Below, one piece after another: positions 41,567-54,135 of a DNA stretch of 64,000 bases (position 1 is its first letter; each line of letters begins with the position of its first letter). The notes beneath the pieces are model-generated. The model did not search any database. It was not told where the DNA came from and saw nothing but the letters and a program-made list of their open reading frames with translations. Source of the stretch: Ilyonectria destructans (taxonomy: Eukaryota; Ascomycota; Sordariomycetes; Hypocreales; Nectriaceae); NCBI GenBank assembly GCA_020740775.1, contig JAHEWK010000002.1, forward strand, positions 5,580,001 through 5,644,000, read 5' to 3'. The position numbers and the translations under genes were made by a program.

Positions 41567-44068
41567 TTATATCTCCTTGACGAACCCCATCTCAACCAAG
41601 CCATCCACGTTAATATCCAGGTCTGCCAACTTCGCCCGTGAGTTCTCGCGAATCCACAAGAACGCTTCCAGCACTAGCCTGCGAATTACCCGACAGACGA
41701 TCTTGCCGTGCCTCTTGCGGATCTTCATAATTTGTTTGCCCATCACGTACACCACCTGTGCGTCCTGCGCGCGACACAGCGCCTCTACCTCTTCGCGGAC
41801 GGCCGGCAGCTCGCTGTACTGGTCGCCGCCGCCTCGTGTGATGAAGTTAACAAGTTTGTTCACCATAATCATTTCCAGATCAGGCGTCAGCACGTCGTCC
41901 ATGTACCCATGACGGAGTGTGAGACGATAGCACGAGGAGATTACCGGAGTCGCCCGCATAATGACAAAGCGCTCCGCAGGCGGGACCGTGGGAACGGAAA
42001 GCGGGCGTATGTGGAAGAATACAATGACCTCGGGCCGGACCATGAACTTACGGACGTACTGCGCGAATACGTTCGGCACCGTGCTATCATCTCCACCGAC
42101 CTTATCAAAGAAGATGCCCAAGCCCGATGCAGTCGACATATTCCCCGGGCCATTTGCAGGTGATAGAGTCACCACCGGACTGTACTGCTTATCTCGCGGA
42201 GCCTTAGAGGAGCTATGTGGGCGCTGCAAGAGTTGAGACGGCGAGATGCGGTCTTCGGCTTCGGCAGCCCATTGCTGCTCCTTGCCGAAGCGCCATAGGA
42301 TGAAGATGATGGAGAGGATAACGGCGAGAACGATGGTGAACCAGGCGCCTTCGGGGACTTTCCGGAGGGCGGACGACACGAAAGCGACGTCAAGGGCGGC
42401 GAAGAGGAGGAAGAAAAGGAGGACCGCCACCGCCGGGATGCGCCAGACGATGACGGCGACAAGAGAGATCATACAGGTTGTTATAAAGGTCACGATGCTA
42501 ACGCATACTCCGTAGGCGTTGCCGAGACTAGTGGTCTGCGATTTCTTGCGTTAGCGTCGTGGCTAATAACAGCTCAACAGGTAGGCATCTCTACATTCTT
42601 ATACACAGCCGTAACAATGACCGTCCCGATCATCAACAGCCAATTCACCAACGGTATATACACCTGTCCGTGGAACTCACGACTCGTGTACACCGTCTTG
42701 ATGTGCGGGAAGTAACTCAGCCGCATGACCTGAGCCATCAGCTGGAATGAGCTGGTAATCATTGCTTGGCTCGCGACAATCGCTGCGAGCACCGCGATGA
42801 TTATACTGAAGTAGAAACTGCCTGGCGGCACCGTATGGAAGACGGGATTCGTAAATGCCTTCTGGCTCTCATCCGCCGAGATATAAGCCGCCTGCCCTGC
42901 GTATGCGAAAACCAGACAAGGGTACACAAGGCACAGCCACGAGAGCTGGATTGCTCGCTTCCCGAACGCGCCTAAATTCGCAAACAGCGCCTCAACGCCC
43001 GTGAAGGCGAGTAAAAGCCCGCCGAGCGACTTCCACCCGTCAGATCCATTGCGGATCAGATACGCGAAGGCATAGTGTGGGCTGAACGCCTTGAGCACCG
43101 CATAGTCGTGCAGCGCGAGGTTGTAGATGCCGCTGCACAGGTTGAAAAGCAGCCAAACGATGACGATAGGCGCAAACGATGTGCCAACTCTGGCGGTACC
43201 GAAGGGCTGCGCCAAGAACAGCATAACCAGAATCACGCAGGAGATGCCAACAATATCCCTTGTCATGAGATGCGGGTCGGCAACTGTGATGCCTTGGACC
43301 GCACCGAGAACAGACATCGCAGGCATTAGGATTCCATCTGCCATCACCATAGATACGCCAAGAACACCGATAGCCTTTAACACGGACTGAGCGACGCGGG
43401 AGTTCTCCAAGAAACTCCTCACACTTCCACCGATAGGGCTTATGTCGCTTGTGCGATAGCGGTGGAGGTGCATCATGCCGGAGACATTGGGGTCGCAGCG
43501 GACAATGTTCGCATAGCGGGCGAGCAGCGAGTAGAGAGCGAAGGTACCGCCCTGGCCATCATCATCGGCGGGTAGAACGATGAGGCAGTATTTGATCGTG
43601 ACAATGAGGGTCAGAGACCAGATGATAATGGACAGCGCGCCGATAAGATCATCCCGGGAAGGTTGCGAGGAGAAGGTTGACTGGTATACGTAGAGAAGGC
43701 TTGTGCTGATATCGCCGTATATAGTGCCCGTGCTCTGCCAGGCAAGCCAGATGAGGAGGAAGCCACGGTGGTTCTAAGGAAGTCGAGATTAGTCAATCAA
43801 AAAGAATGTTGGGTTTGGGTTGGTGAGGGTGTCCAAGACAGGGACTTAAGGCTCTTCTACGACCTACCTGCTTGTTCTTGTGGCTCAGGTCCTCGTGGGC
43901 GATCTGACAGGCTTTCTCCGAAGAATCCATGTCCCAGATCTCAGCCACGCTATGGCCGTTAGCGGCTGTAGAGGACAATTCGCCTACGACAGCAGCGTCC
44001 GTGTGGACGGCGTCGTTGAATTGGATGTTACGAGGGCCCCTATTGCCTTTCCCTTCTGGCGTTGCCAT
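41567..44068 (-). CDS. HAK/KUP-type high-affinity potassium transporter
   Basis: Model complement(join(41567..42535, 42595..43773, 43868..44068)), 782 residues; introns are 59 and 94 bp, all in phase 0. A hydrophilic N-terminus of about 70 residues is followed by the first helix, with the family signature GTIYGDISTSLLYVYQSTF, and by GGTFALYSLLARYANIVRCD. Further helices include GVLGVSMVMADGILMPAMSV and LLLAFTGVEALFANLGAFGK. A long cytosolic C-terminal domain ends the protein (FVIMRATPVISSCYRLTLRH). Homologues in Neurospora and other fungi import K+ together with H+ at the plasma membrane under potassium limitation. The size is typical (about 800). The splice at 42595 restores NTTSLGNAYGVCVSIVTFIT, which supports it although its donor GTAGAG is unusual. 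Confidence 0.9.
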
Positions 44069-45818
44069 ATTGAGCGACAATTGGAGGTTGTAGAGCAGGA
44101 TGAACAGGAGAGGGCGAGGCTGAATTCGAAGAAACCTGAAGGGTAAGATGGAAGAAGTCAAATAAGCACAGATGCAAGGAGGCTTTGACGTTCAAGCAAA
44201 AGCGGAAAACAGAGCAAGGCTAGATTTTGTGCAATAGCCCGGCCTAAGGCCATCTATGGACGAAGGTCTTTCATCAACAGCTGAAAGCCACATGGGATGG
44301 TCCCGGAAACTTAACGTAGTGGGGATAAGCTGCATTGCGTCTATTGGTCTTGCCCGGGAAGCAGTTTGCCGGCCGGGCGAGTTATTCAGCCTTGCTAGAG
44401 TTGGAAGCAGACGAGACGCGCGTTGTTAGGGCAGCATGACTCGCTCGGCGATTGCGGGAAACTCAACTTCTACCTCGACTCGGTACCCCTGTTATAACCT
44501 GACTCATTTGTGTGCCAACTCTGACTTCTGGCCAATTGCTGTTAATCGGGGTGTCATCGTCGAGCCGATCCTGACTTGGCTACCTGTCTCAACGTAATCG
44601 TCAGAGAGACCACCTGCGCTGCAGATGACATCACCCTGCGAATGCAGCTGGCTGGCACTAAGTTCAGCGAGTCAGGGAGGGAAATATGGGAAACAGACGA
44701 CGCTAGGGCAAGGATGGACTTGAAGGAGATGCCGAATACACCAAGACTGGCACGAAAGGCAGCAAGATTCGTGATTGGCACATCTCCTCGGGCAATTCGG
44801 AGCCAGGACATTTCTAAGAGGCTTCTGGAGATGCAGCAAAGGTTCTCGTCGCGCTGTTGGTGGAGTGGGCTGTAAAGGTGCTAGTATGGAGGGCGCAGTT
44901 TCATTAGTTTGGAAGGGCTGGCAATGCACATGAGTCGTGCAGGCACCCACGAAGAAAGTCGTCGTTGAGGCCTTAATGCCTGTCACCGCGCGAGTCCTTC
45001 ACCCTTCCGGATCCATGTATATCTGTCGTGCTAGACCACCTGAACTGCTGTGTAGTTGTAACACTCCAGCCTGTCCTGGCATCGTCATCTTGGCTTCATT
45101 TCCCCATAGTATCGCTGTCCTGGTTTCGTCGTCCTAGCTTCGTCGTCCTAGCTTCGTCGTCCTGATTTCGTCCCGTGCCAAGTAAATCCTTCTATCGAGG
45201 GGACTTGCTGGCCTGTCAGGCCAGTTTGGAATTCTGTGTCCGGAGGCGCAGAGAGCGGGTAAGAGTTGGTATAGAGGACCGTCGCACTCTTGGTCGCCAA
45301 GTCGACGGCGAAGCGTTGCCCGTTGACCGAATACACCACCAGTAGCCTCAGTGGTCATGATGTGTCCCTGCCGTTATGCACAGCGGGATATCCCACATGG
45401 GAAATCACCACTTATACTTATAGGAGCGAGTGGGTATTAATCGGCCTGCGCCATGACACTGTAATCCAGAACCTCATCCTCTGCCTAACTCTTCTCCACG
45501 GAGCAGTCATGTTCGGCATGTTACAGTCTTGGGGTTACTAATTACTTATCCTGGCCTCGGGTCAGCGCTTTCGATTTAAGTATATCAATTCAATTCAAGG
45601 CAAGCAAGTTTATAGATGATTTTATTTCAAGTAATCAACCTAGAGCCCCGAACTTGACTTACTTGAATTGAAATCAGCGCTGGATCAGACACTGCTGCCA
45701 TTGCCAACAACACTCAGAAACCAAATAATGCCGCTCGCACCTAGTCCTCCCCTCCTCAAACACAGAAGCCATCTGCTCTCAGAGCATTGGCGCCCTTCCA
45801 GCCCATGTACATGAAGCT
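44069..45818. other. Intergenic with a possible gene fragment and short tandem repeat
   Basis: On the minus strand 45148-45339 reads as plausible protein (VVYSVNGQRFAVDLATKSAT, then SYPLSAPPDTEFQTGLTG), but I found no complete gene around it. A 14-bp unit, CTTCGTCGTCCTAG, is repeated about three times near 45124-45165. The rest appears non-coding. Confidence 0.4.
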
Positions 45819-48353
45819 TTAGCAACCTGAAATACCCAGGGCCGCCGCCGTCGTGGAGCCAAGGCCGACCCAGGCGCGCATGGCATTGATGATGGATACG
45901 TCCCGGTGAACACGCGTGTATTTCCCCGCCGTCAAGACGCCTCCTCCATAGCCACACTAGGTTGAACAGTTAGCTAGAACAAAAACAAGAGAAGTATTCA
46001 TAGTGACTTACAGCTGAGGCCACGTAGGCTTGATCATAGGCCATGCCGAGACATCCACTCGCGGATTGGCTCCCCGTATACAGCGCGCAGTCACTCTTGC
46101 CATCAGGGAAGCCAGAGGCGCCGTTCGATGCAAACATATAGCTGCTCAGCACCAGTTTAATCTTCCAATCGCCATCGGTGCGGCTAAATAGCTGGACCTC
46201 GAAGGACCGATGCTTGGAAACGTCCTTGTCCTTCACCAAGACGCTTCCTGTGTCGCCCATATCTCTGCTCGAAGAGCCAGGCGATTGCTGGTCGTGGTCG
46301 TCGTTCTGGATAGCAAACCGCGATGCGGGAATGACCCAGGAGCCACAGGCGGGAAACTCTTTAGGATAATCAGAGCTCCAGATCTTGATCTTGGCAATGT
46401 CTGTAGAAGAGAGCCCGGCCGCCGATAGGACGTTGTTGAAGTTGGTGTACCAACTCCACTCGCCGCCACCACAGGCAAGCAGGTCCTTCTCACCACCGAG
46501 GATGACCTCGTTCCATGAGATGAAGTCGGCAGGGAAGTCGCCTCCGCCTAACTTCTGCTTGACGCGCTTGTAGATCTGCGCCATCATGGCTGGGCCAATG
46601 TGCTTGGCAGCGTCGACGCGGAAGCCAGACGCACCAAGAGACAGGACATCGACGAGGTACGTCGCAATTCTATCCTGGACATATGGCTTCTCCGAGTTCA
46701 AATCCGTCAGTCCTACCAGCCAGCCCTTGGTGATGACTTGCCCATCTGTCCACGAGCTGAGCGACCGCTCACAGTGGAAGTCTGTGGGACCATACGGCAC
46801 GGCCGGGAATTCGAGCGTCGGCCTGGTACCGGAAAAGGGGTTGATCAAGTATGTTTGACCCCAAGTGTAGAACGGCGACCCGGCCGTGCCGTTATGTCCC
46901 GTGTACAGGGAGCAGTCGGTGTTGCGGTGGTTTTGTACATCGTTGCCGTTGCCAGACATGTGGTTCAGCACAGCGTCAAAGTACACGCGGACCCCAACGG
47001 CACGACAGGTCTGGATCATGGCACGGAGTTCAGCACGCGATCCCATACGTGATTGCAGCCGGTACGAGACGGGCTGGTACACGAAATACCACGGCCGGAA
47101 CTGGTTGTCAGGCTCGTAATAGTTGGATCCCCAGACATGCTCCTGCGGAGGCCAGATCTTGAGGCCCATATACCCAGCCTTGCTGAGAAAGGAACACTCC
47201 TTCGCGATGTCTGCATACGGCCAACCGAAAAGCTCAACGATGGCACCCTTCTGTCCATCAGTGAAAGAGCTCTGCCCGCCGGCAATGGCGGCATTCTCCC
47301 AGAGGAAGTAGAGCGGATCCAGGGTCAGTACTGACCCGCTGCTACCGTAGACGGCGATGCTGAGCCCACCCTTTGTAGACTGGGTGGCCTGATAAACGTT
47401 ACTGCTCTGGTTCGCGCCATTGAAACTATACGTGAGCGTCTCGTCCGTTCGCGACAAGCAGTTGACTACCACGGCAGCCGACGTCTTCGATGAGCTATAC
47501 TGGATGTCTGCATAGCCCGTCAACGAGCGATACGACTGGAAGGTGTCGAAGTAGGCGGTATCCCCCTTGGGCGGCGTTTGCCATCGTCGATTTTCAGCCG
47601 AGTCTGGGACCGTGTAGGTGGTACCGGATGCGCACGAGTCCTTTCCGTTGAAGTTCTCACATCCACTGAGCGCTGTAGCCGCAGCTTCGGTTGGGATTGT
47701 TGCTGAGTAGAACGGCGGGATGGGGCTAGTGGACACTGTCCCGCCCGAGCCTGGAGGGACAGTAGAGGATGTCGATGTAGTGGTGGCAGTAGTGGTGGCA
47801 GTGGACGACTGTGTGCTAGTTGAGGAGGTACTAGTCTTTGAAGTCGAAGCGGTTATCTGGTAATTGACATTGTTGCCCGGATCATAATACCTGCCACTTG
47901 GTTCAGTCCCTCGACTCCCTTATAGTATGGTGTATTACACTCACGTTGTGCCAGAGACAGTATAGGCAATGTAGAACTGTGTTGCCGACGCTGCCTTTCC
48001 CGAGAAAGTCCACGTCTCATAACCGGTGCTATCTGGTCCAGTGGAGTAGGAGGCTGAGATGGGCGTGCTCATCCATGTTGAGCCCGCCGCCCAGAAAACT
48101 GAAACAACCTTGGTATAGGCAATGTTTTGGATCTAACATGCTCAAAGGTCAGACCGTCAGCAACTGTATAGACCTCTTACAGTCATCCGCTTCCTCTCAC
48201 CTTGATGGATCCTGCCAACGTGGAGTCAGTATAGGTATAACTGATCAGGGACACCTGGGTTGCACGCTTCTCGAGCGCCGAGTTGGATGGAGCTGCCAAA
48301 GTCCCTATGGCTAGGAGCAGCCAGACAAACAATGCGTTGGGCAGAAACCGCAT
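45819..48353 (-). CDS. Secreted alpha-amylase: CBM21 starch-binding domain plus GH13 catalytic domain
   Basis: Model complement(join(45819..45956, 46012..47890, 47945..48132, 48201..48353)), 785 residues, with introns of 68, 54 and 55 bp. The signal peptide is FLPNALFVWLLLAIGTLAAP. Residues about 30-125 form a CBM21-type domain (IQNIAYTKVVSVFWAAGSTW, then FYIAYTVSGTTYYDPGNNVN). A Ser/Thr linker of about 35 residues follows. The GH13 domain has region I VRVYFDAVLNHMSG, region II GFRVDAAKH with the nucleophile Asp, region III FISWNEVI with the acid Glu, and region IV QNDDHDQQ. The last exon adds CGYGGGVLTAGKYTRVHRDV. It hydrolyses internal alpha-1,4 bonds in starch or glycogen outside the cell. 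All catalytic residues are present. The upstream in-frame ATG at 48380 would delay the signal peptide and was not used. Confidence 0.9.
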
Positions 48354-50198
48354 GGTGACTGGGCTCTGTCTAGCGGTCACAGACTGGTAACAAGCTTTGT
48401 TTCGAAAACTTGAGAAAAGGGTTGTCCGGCAGAGTGATGTAGCAATGCTTCTGATTTATATCGCTGAATCAAAAGCATTTGCTGTCAAAATGCATCTCGT
48501 CTACAGGAACAATGTCCACCATAGCATCCCAATGTCTGGCCACATTATCATGCTCTACTAGTCTTCGGTCCGAATTGTGTACATGGATTGGCCAAGGCCT
48601 GGAGCGCCGTACCCCGGATTTGGACCACACAACCACGGCCTCTAACCCCACACGGCCGGGAGCCCGAGCTTGGTAGAACCGTTTTGCTACGACTTATCCG
48701 AAGCGTCTTTATCGACAAATAACGGCGAAACAACCGGCCCTTTGTCGGCAGTAGCGCCGAACCGGATGAAGACGCTCCGTGTCCTCACGTGGCAGGGTGG
48801 CGGGGAACTGGGACTGCGGGTTGTCCGTGGGGGTGCAGGGTCATCGAATATTGGTGTTGATAAGTATGGGGTAGCGATTGTTGCCGAAGCATTCGCTCCC
48901 CTCGTGGGACGACGTTCATGGTTCGTGGCGACGAAGCTCTTGTCGGTTGGTATACTACGTAGTAGAAGTGGATTTGGTATTAGCGAGAACCCGTTCTAGA
49001 AGTCCAGAAAGTTCTAAGAGGTGTGTTGCGCAAAGCCCCGTTCGTTCTATTTCAGAAGTGAACTGATTGGATGCTTCTTGAATGACTTGCAGAAGGTCCG
49101 TGAATACTGTTAGCTTTGCAGTGTTTGCTTCCACCTGTTCGCGATCTATGTTGCCCTCGTTAAGCAGACATGTGCAAAATAGGTTGCTTCCTCGACACGT
49201 GCGTGGGGTGCCAAGAAAGGAAGAGTATACGTAAGGGGACGAAAAAGAATTGACAGGACAGGGGAGGCGGAGACTCCGCAATTGCCAACCCTGGCTGTAA
49301 CGAAATGGACCATTCACAGGACAATATACAACTATTCAGCTACTTCGCATACCTAGTTAGGGCTGGTTGGCGGGGAAATTTCCCCATGTCATAATTCTTC
49401 AATTGCCTGTCGGCCCGAAAACCCCTGTCTGATGATGAAAGCTCGGCTCGGGCCCTGCAGTAGTTTATTTGGACTGAACAATTGCAGATTGGTCAATGAG
49501 GGCGCAGGCACTCAGTTCATGCAAAAAACGGCCCGAAAGAGGCCTTCTGAACTGGTCATTAATGGCGATGTTGTTGCTTGCTACCGACGCTTGACCGTCA
49601 GGGCTGAGAAAAGGACCGATGGGACCAAAGAGCTACTTACGCCGAAGCGAAGTCTTAATGCGGGGTTGCAAATGAGCCACTAACCGACCTTTGAAGTGTC
49701 AAAGTAGGGGATCATCACATGCATGCTCTCGGGTGGTTCGGAGAAGACCGCAATTAAATGTCGACAAAGATCTTGTACCAGGGTCGCCAAGTGTCCATCG
49801 CCCCCAGAGCTGTGAAAGAAAAGTCTCCTACCCCTCTTCCAGCCGGTTCGGATGACCGGAACAAGCAATCATCACCGTCATCATCATCAATTTGAACACT
49901 ATTAGATTGATCAATTAGACCGTAACAGATCGAACATAAAATTAATCCAGTCATTATACAAATATGAACAGATCACAACCGGAATATGAGGTGAGGAATA
50001 AAGAAGCAACAGCTTTAAAGATAAGAGCGGGAAGGAGTATAAGAGGAGCACTTTTAAGGGGCATGTCTTCAGATATCAACATGATCCTATCACTTCAAAA
50101 TTCTGAACTTAGAACTAAGATAAAATAAGGTGATGCAATTTGTCCAATATGCTCAACAGGGGAAACTAAGAAGAAAAAGGAAAAATAGGTATAGAGGC
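48354..50198. other. Intergenic, no supported gene
   Basis: This 1.8-kb gap has no ORF with recognisable features; the 120-residue minus ORF at 48955-49317 looks random. It holds the amylase promoter and the methyltransferase 3' end. Confidence 0.45.
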
Positions 50199-51783
50199 CT
50201 ACTCCTCGGGCTTCTGACCGTAGACGACATGACTGAGGTAAGTGTCAGCGCGGATTCTTAAAAGTTTACAGACCGTAAGAGAGGGAATCAAAGACTTACA
50301 GGTCGAACATTGCGTGGATGTTTGGATTCTTCAGGCTCTTCCGTACTTGTGACAAGAAAACCAAGATCTCCTCCTCGTTCCAGTGCAAGACACTCGTGTA
50401 CAACCTCAAGGACAATCCCTCGAGCCCGCCGTTGATTTGCATGTAGTTGTGTGTGCCGATTTGCTTCAGGGTGGGGTCCTTAGGCCAAGGCCCGATGGGC
50501 ACTCTATATCGCTTGTGGACAATATTCTCGAAACCAGCACCTTTCACCCAGCCCTCTAGTTTCGACCCGGGGTTAGGATCTCTCTTTAGCGCTCGCGCGG
50601 CGTCGAGGAGTGTAGAGATCCAGACTAACAGTGGGTCATCATCTGCCAAGGAGCCATCCTCTGAGTAGTATTGTAAGTCGAAGTCCTGAAACTCTGCCCA
50701 GCCCCCTGGCTCCAGGTTTCTAACCATGCACGAGATTAGCTTGCTCTTTCAAAGCACCGCATATTTTCAGCTCGAGATGATGAACATGTATAAACTTACT
50801 CAAAAATGTTGCTCACCAACTTAGGCCAGTCGTAGATGCTAGCAGCCATATATCTGCAGAATATCCAATCAAACTTGGCCTCATAAAACCACGGGCTTTC
50901 CACATCATCAATCTCAAACTTGGCATTTGGAGGGGTGAGGTTAGGCATATTAGCGCTGAGATCATTTCCAATGACCTATTGAACAAGGAAAGGTTAGTCT
51001 CTTAGCGGGGAGCTGTGGGAGATTTTTTGTCGACTTCCAACAACGAGGGTTCTCACAATTGCTTCCGGAAATGCATCGGCGATCGAGACAGCCCCTTTTA
51101 AAATCTCTACTCAGCTCGTGTAAAGGCCAGGTCAGCTAGGCTTCTGGGTCTCACATATTCCCGTTCCGGTTCCAATGTCTAGAACGCGACGTGTCTTGGT
51201 CCTATCGATCGGAGCGAGATACAGCCCACCAATAAGTTTCGTAATTATATCATGAATAAGGAGGAGACGATCCATCTCCATCTAGGAATTGAAAATCAGT
51301 TCCTGGTCATCCGTGGATCAGGATAGGGCCCGTACCTCGTCGTTTGGCCGCGAGTACCCTTCCAGAGTCATTAGCCATGTTAGTAAGCCATCGTCCAGGT
51401 TGTGGACTTACTGCCAGCTCGGTAGGCATGATATCGGCGACCATGTTCGATTGGATAGTTGACGACGCTCGAGGCCAGGGACGCCGTGTAGACGGAACTT
51501 TTCACTTGGGAGTTAGACACTAACGGCGCCAATGGCAGCTAGTCGGGGATGGATGGCTCACAAAGTGTCATCAACAGCCGAATCCGTATCATTTATCTAG
51601 AAAAGGCAGTCTAAGCATGCGGCAAGTAATAGATGGAAGACTAGATATTAATATTACAAGGTTATCATCGACCTCAACCAGGCCATGTTGCGCTGTATCT
51701 GCAGGCGGCGTCCCCACCAGTGCACCCCGCGGCGATTGAAGCGAAGCCGAAGTGGTAGCTGGCCCCTCCTCGGTATTTGTCAT
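50199..51783 (-). CDS. LaeA-like SAM-dependent methyltransferase, nine exons
   Basis: Model complement(join(50199..50232, 50300..50719, 50800..50975, 51057..51094, 51155..51281, 51336..51358, 51412..51497, 51562..51596, 51658..51783)), 354 residues. All eight introns are 53-81 bp and phase-consistent, several with CTAAC branch sites. The joined exons read SSVVNYPIEHGRRYHAYRAG, then NDEMEMDRLLLIHDIITKL and TRRVLDIGTGTGIWAVSIAD (the SAM-binding motif I). Next come AIVIGNDLSANMPNLTPPN and NLEPGGWAEFQDFD, and the end YGQKPEE is typical of the family. The acidic, disordered N-terminus is also typical. LaeA itself is a nuclear regulator of secondary metabolism, but most paralogues are enzymes of specific pathways or have no known role. 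No core biosynthetic gene lies nearby, so a pathway is not assigned. Confidence 0.88.
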
Positions 51784-52209
51784 TCCGAGATAGTATATAG
51801 TCAAGTAGTCACGGGCAGAGTGACTGAACGACGTTGAAAGAACATGTGAGGTATATTGTTTAGTTATTTCAAGTGCCCACTCGGGGATAACCACTTATAA
51901 ATCGGTGGGTTATCAACGTGCGGGGTTGTCAGGTGACTGCCATCCTTATCAGCCGACAGGGCTGCCCTTCCTGTCTGACACGACGATGTCGTGACAGGGT
52001 AGCTCGAAGGATGACAGAAAAGAGGGCCAAGTAGTTGCGACTAGTAGTAACCGAACGCCAAAACAGGAGACGCAAAACACAGGTGGTTTGCCCAAAAGAG
52101 CCTTGAGGAACCTAAGCACCGAGTCATCTTTCTGATCGTGGCGCCTCTGTGTGACGACAGGCCAGTAGCACGACCAGTACTGTTCAACGCTGGCTTTCAA
52201 CCTGATATA
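51784..52209. promoter_or_regulatory. Shared upstream region of methyltransferase and HET gene
   Basis: This 426-bp divergent intergenic region must contain both promoters. No specific motif was recognised. Confidence 0.4.
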
Positions 52210-54135
52210 ATGGCAGCGCTACCCAGTGCTGTTCTTCAAGCAATCTCAACAGGGGAGGCGTTGAGGCTTCCTCATCAGTCCTACAGACCACTTAACAAGG
52301 AGCGCAGAGAATTTCGGATCGTTGAACTCTACCCAAAGTCGTTCAGAGACAAGACAGGAAGACAGTACGTTAGCTGCTACACTCAACTTGTCGCGCTGGG
52401 AGCTGCTGCCTCACATTTCTCAAAGCCCTATGTGGCGCTGTCGTACACTTGGGGTGACGCCGCAAAGAGAGTCCCTATCTATCTGGACAACAGCGTCGCC
52501 CAAGTCACAGAAAACTTATCGGTAGCTCTCCAACACTTCGAGCAGGAAGGCTTGGCGCTCAGGATCTGGATCGATTCCATCTGCATCAATCAAAACGATG
52601 AAGCGGAGAAGAACCACCAGGTGGGCATGATGGCGGAAATCTTTATGCGAGCGTCCATGGTTCTCGTCTGGCTTGGGCCGAACGGGAGCGGCGCCGAAGA
52701 AGGGATCGAGACGCTGCGGAAAATGGGGACCGAGGCGCTCCAGACACATGGCCATCTTCAGCAGATGCCGAGGGACCCGGACGACGCCGTCAGTGGGAAG
52801 AACGCCGAGGACCGCGTGCTTGAGCTGATGGAGCCCCGGTGGTTCCCGGACGGCGTGCCGTGTTTCGACCCTCGATCAATCCAGGAGGTCCTGGAGCGGC
52901 CGTGGTTCCGTCGCGTCTGGGTCCTGCAGGAGGCGGCCGTCAACAACAACGTCGTTTTCCACTGCGGGCGGCAGACCATCTCGAAACATGTGCTATGGGC
53001 GGGTCTCCGCTGCGCCAAGCTCCTGGCCAACATGATTTCGAATCGCAGCCGGGCCGGCGTCTGCGATGCTGGCGACCCGAGCATCTTGCAGGCCGAAGCC
53101 GGCGTCGGGTTCTTGTCCAGACGAACCCTGGAACTGGTGACGTCTCGGAAACGAAAGCTCCCCCTCCAGGCGCTGCTGTGCGACATCACGATGAATCTGG
53201 GCGAGTGGGCTTACGAGGCGACCGATCCGCGAGACCGTGTCTTTGCGATACTAGGCTTCTCCTGCGATGCTGACGTCCTCAACATCCGCCCTGACTACGC
53301 CAAGACCTGCGCAACCATCTATACGGACGTTGCCGAGGCGATCCTGGCTCGCTCGGGAACGCTCGATATCTTGTATGCCGTCTCTGGGCCCCGGAACGTG
53401 AAGGCCTTGCCCTCATGGGTCCCGGACTGGTCAGTCCCCGTCCCATCTACGTTTGGGCCGCGCAGCATTGGCAGGTTCGCCGCCGCCGGCCCCATGTCCC
53501 AATCTCGCACGGCATTCAGGTCAGACCAATTCCACAACAGGCTTCTGGTCCTGTCTGGATACCGAGTTGACACGGTGGAGGCGGTGGTGCCGTATCAGGT
53601 GGACCCGCGGTGGGAAGACGACTCTGACAATGAGGGCCTGATGTCTCTGTTCACCGATTCTCTCCGAGATCTCGGCTCAAGAGAGCAGACCGCCTACGCT
53701 TCAGAAGAGGCGAGGTACGACGCTTTGTGGAGAACACCAATTGCTGACTGCGACGCCGTCATCGACACGAAACTGAAGATGCGGCCAGCTGCATCCGAAT
53801 GGATGAAGAAGTCATTTGAAGCCTTTGTAGGGACCGCCCACCGAGCAGACCCAGCATGGAGGAGGAGAGCTTCCAAACCTTACATTCACACTATGAAGCT
53901 CGAAGCTGCCCGGCGGCGAGTCTTTGTTTCGTCACGTGGATATTTTGGTCTCGGACAAGAAACCCTGCGTGTCGGAGACACCATATGTGTCCTCCTTGGC
54001 GGAGACAGTCCTTTTCTCATTCGAGAAGTTGGACTTGGCTACCATGAGCTCATTGGTGAGGCTTATGTCCATGGGATAATGTATGGAGAGTTCTTAGTTA
54101 AGAACTTGACTGTTGAGCAGTTTATAATATGCTAA
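52210..54135 (+). CDS. HET-domain (heterokaryon incompatibility) protein
   Basis: A single exon encodes 641 residues from the first ATG at 52210; a longer frame upstream starts only at GTG. The HET domain lies at about residues 75-245 with its three blocks: YVALSYTWGDAAKRVPIYL, LRIWIDSICINQNDEAEKN and RPWFRRVWVLQEAA. A less conserved C-terminal half contains ATDPRDRVFAILGFSCDADV and ALPSWVPDWSVP, both common in this class. The fold is TIR-related, and overexpressed HET domains trigger cell death during fungal non-self recognition. Most HET genes have no proven partner. Here the neighbours include a HeLo-like/kinase-fold gene and a decayed hydrolase. No lesion is visible. Confidence 0.92.
   Translation: MAALPSAVLQAISTGEALRLPHQSYRPLNKERREFRIVELYPKSFRDKTGRQYVSCYTQLVALGAAASHFSKPYVALSYTWGDAAKRVPIYLDNSVAQVTENLSVALQHFEQEGLALRIWIDSICINQNDEAEKNHQVGMMAEIFMRASMVLVWLGPNGSGAEEGIETLRKMGTEALQTHGHLQQMPRDPDDAVSGKNAEDRVLELMEPRWFPDGVPCFDPRSIQEVLERPWFRRVWVLQEAAVNNNVVFHCGRQTISKHVLWAGLRCAKLLANMISNRSRAGVCDAGDPSILQAEAGVGFLSRRTLELVTSRKRKLPLQALLCDITMNLGEWAYEATDPRDRVFAILGFSCDADVLNIRPDYAKTCATIYTDVAEAILARSGTLDILYAVSGPRNVKALPSWVPDWSVPVPSTFGPRSIGRFAAAGPMSQSRTAFRSDQFHNRLLVLSGYRVDTVEAVVPYQVDPRWEDDSDNEGLMSLFTDSLRDLGSREQTAYASEEARYDALWRTPIADCDAVIDTKLKMRPAASEWMKKSFEAFVGTAHRADPAWRRRASKPYIHTMKLEAARRRVFVSSRGYFGLGQETLRVGDTICVLLGGDSPFLIREVGLGYHELIGEAYVHGIMYGEFLVKNLTVEQFIIC

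Noticed and set aside
41708..42163. 151-residue plus-strand ORF
   Set aside because: Shadow of the potassium transporter's C-terminal domain.
45148..45339. Minus-strand fragment beginning VVYSVNGQRFAVDLATKSAT
   Set aside because: It reads like protein, but no start, splice context or family could be established, so it is mentioned only in the intergenic entry.
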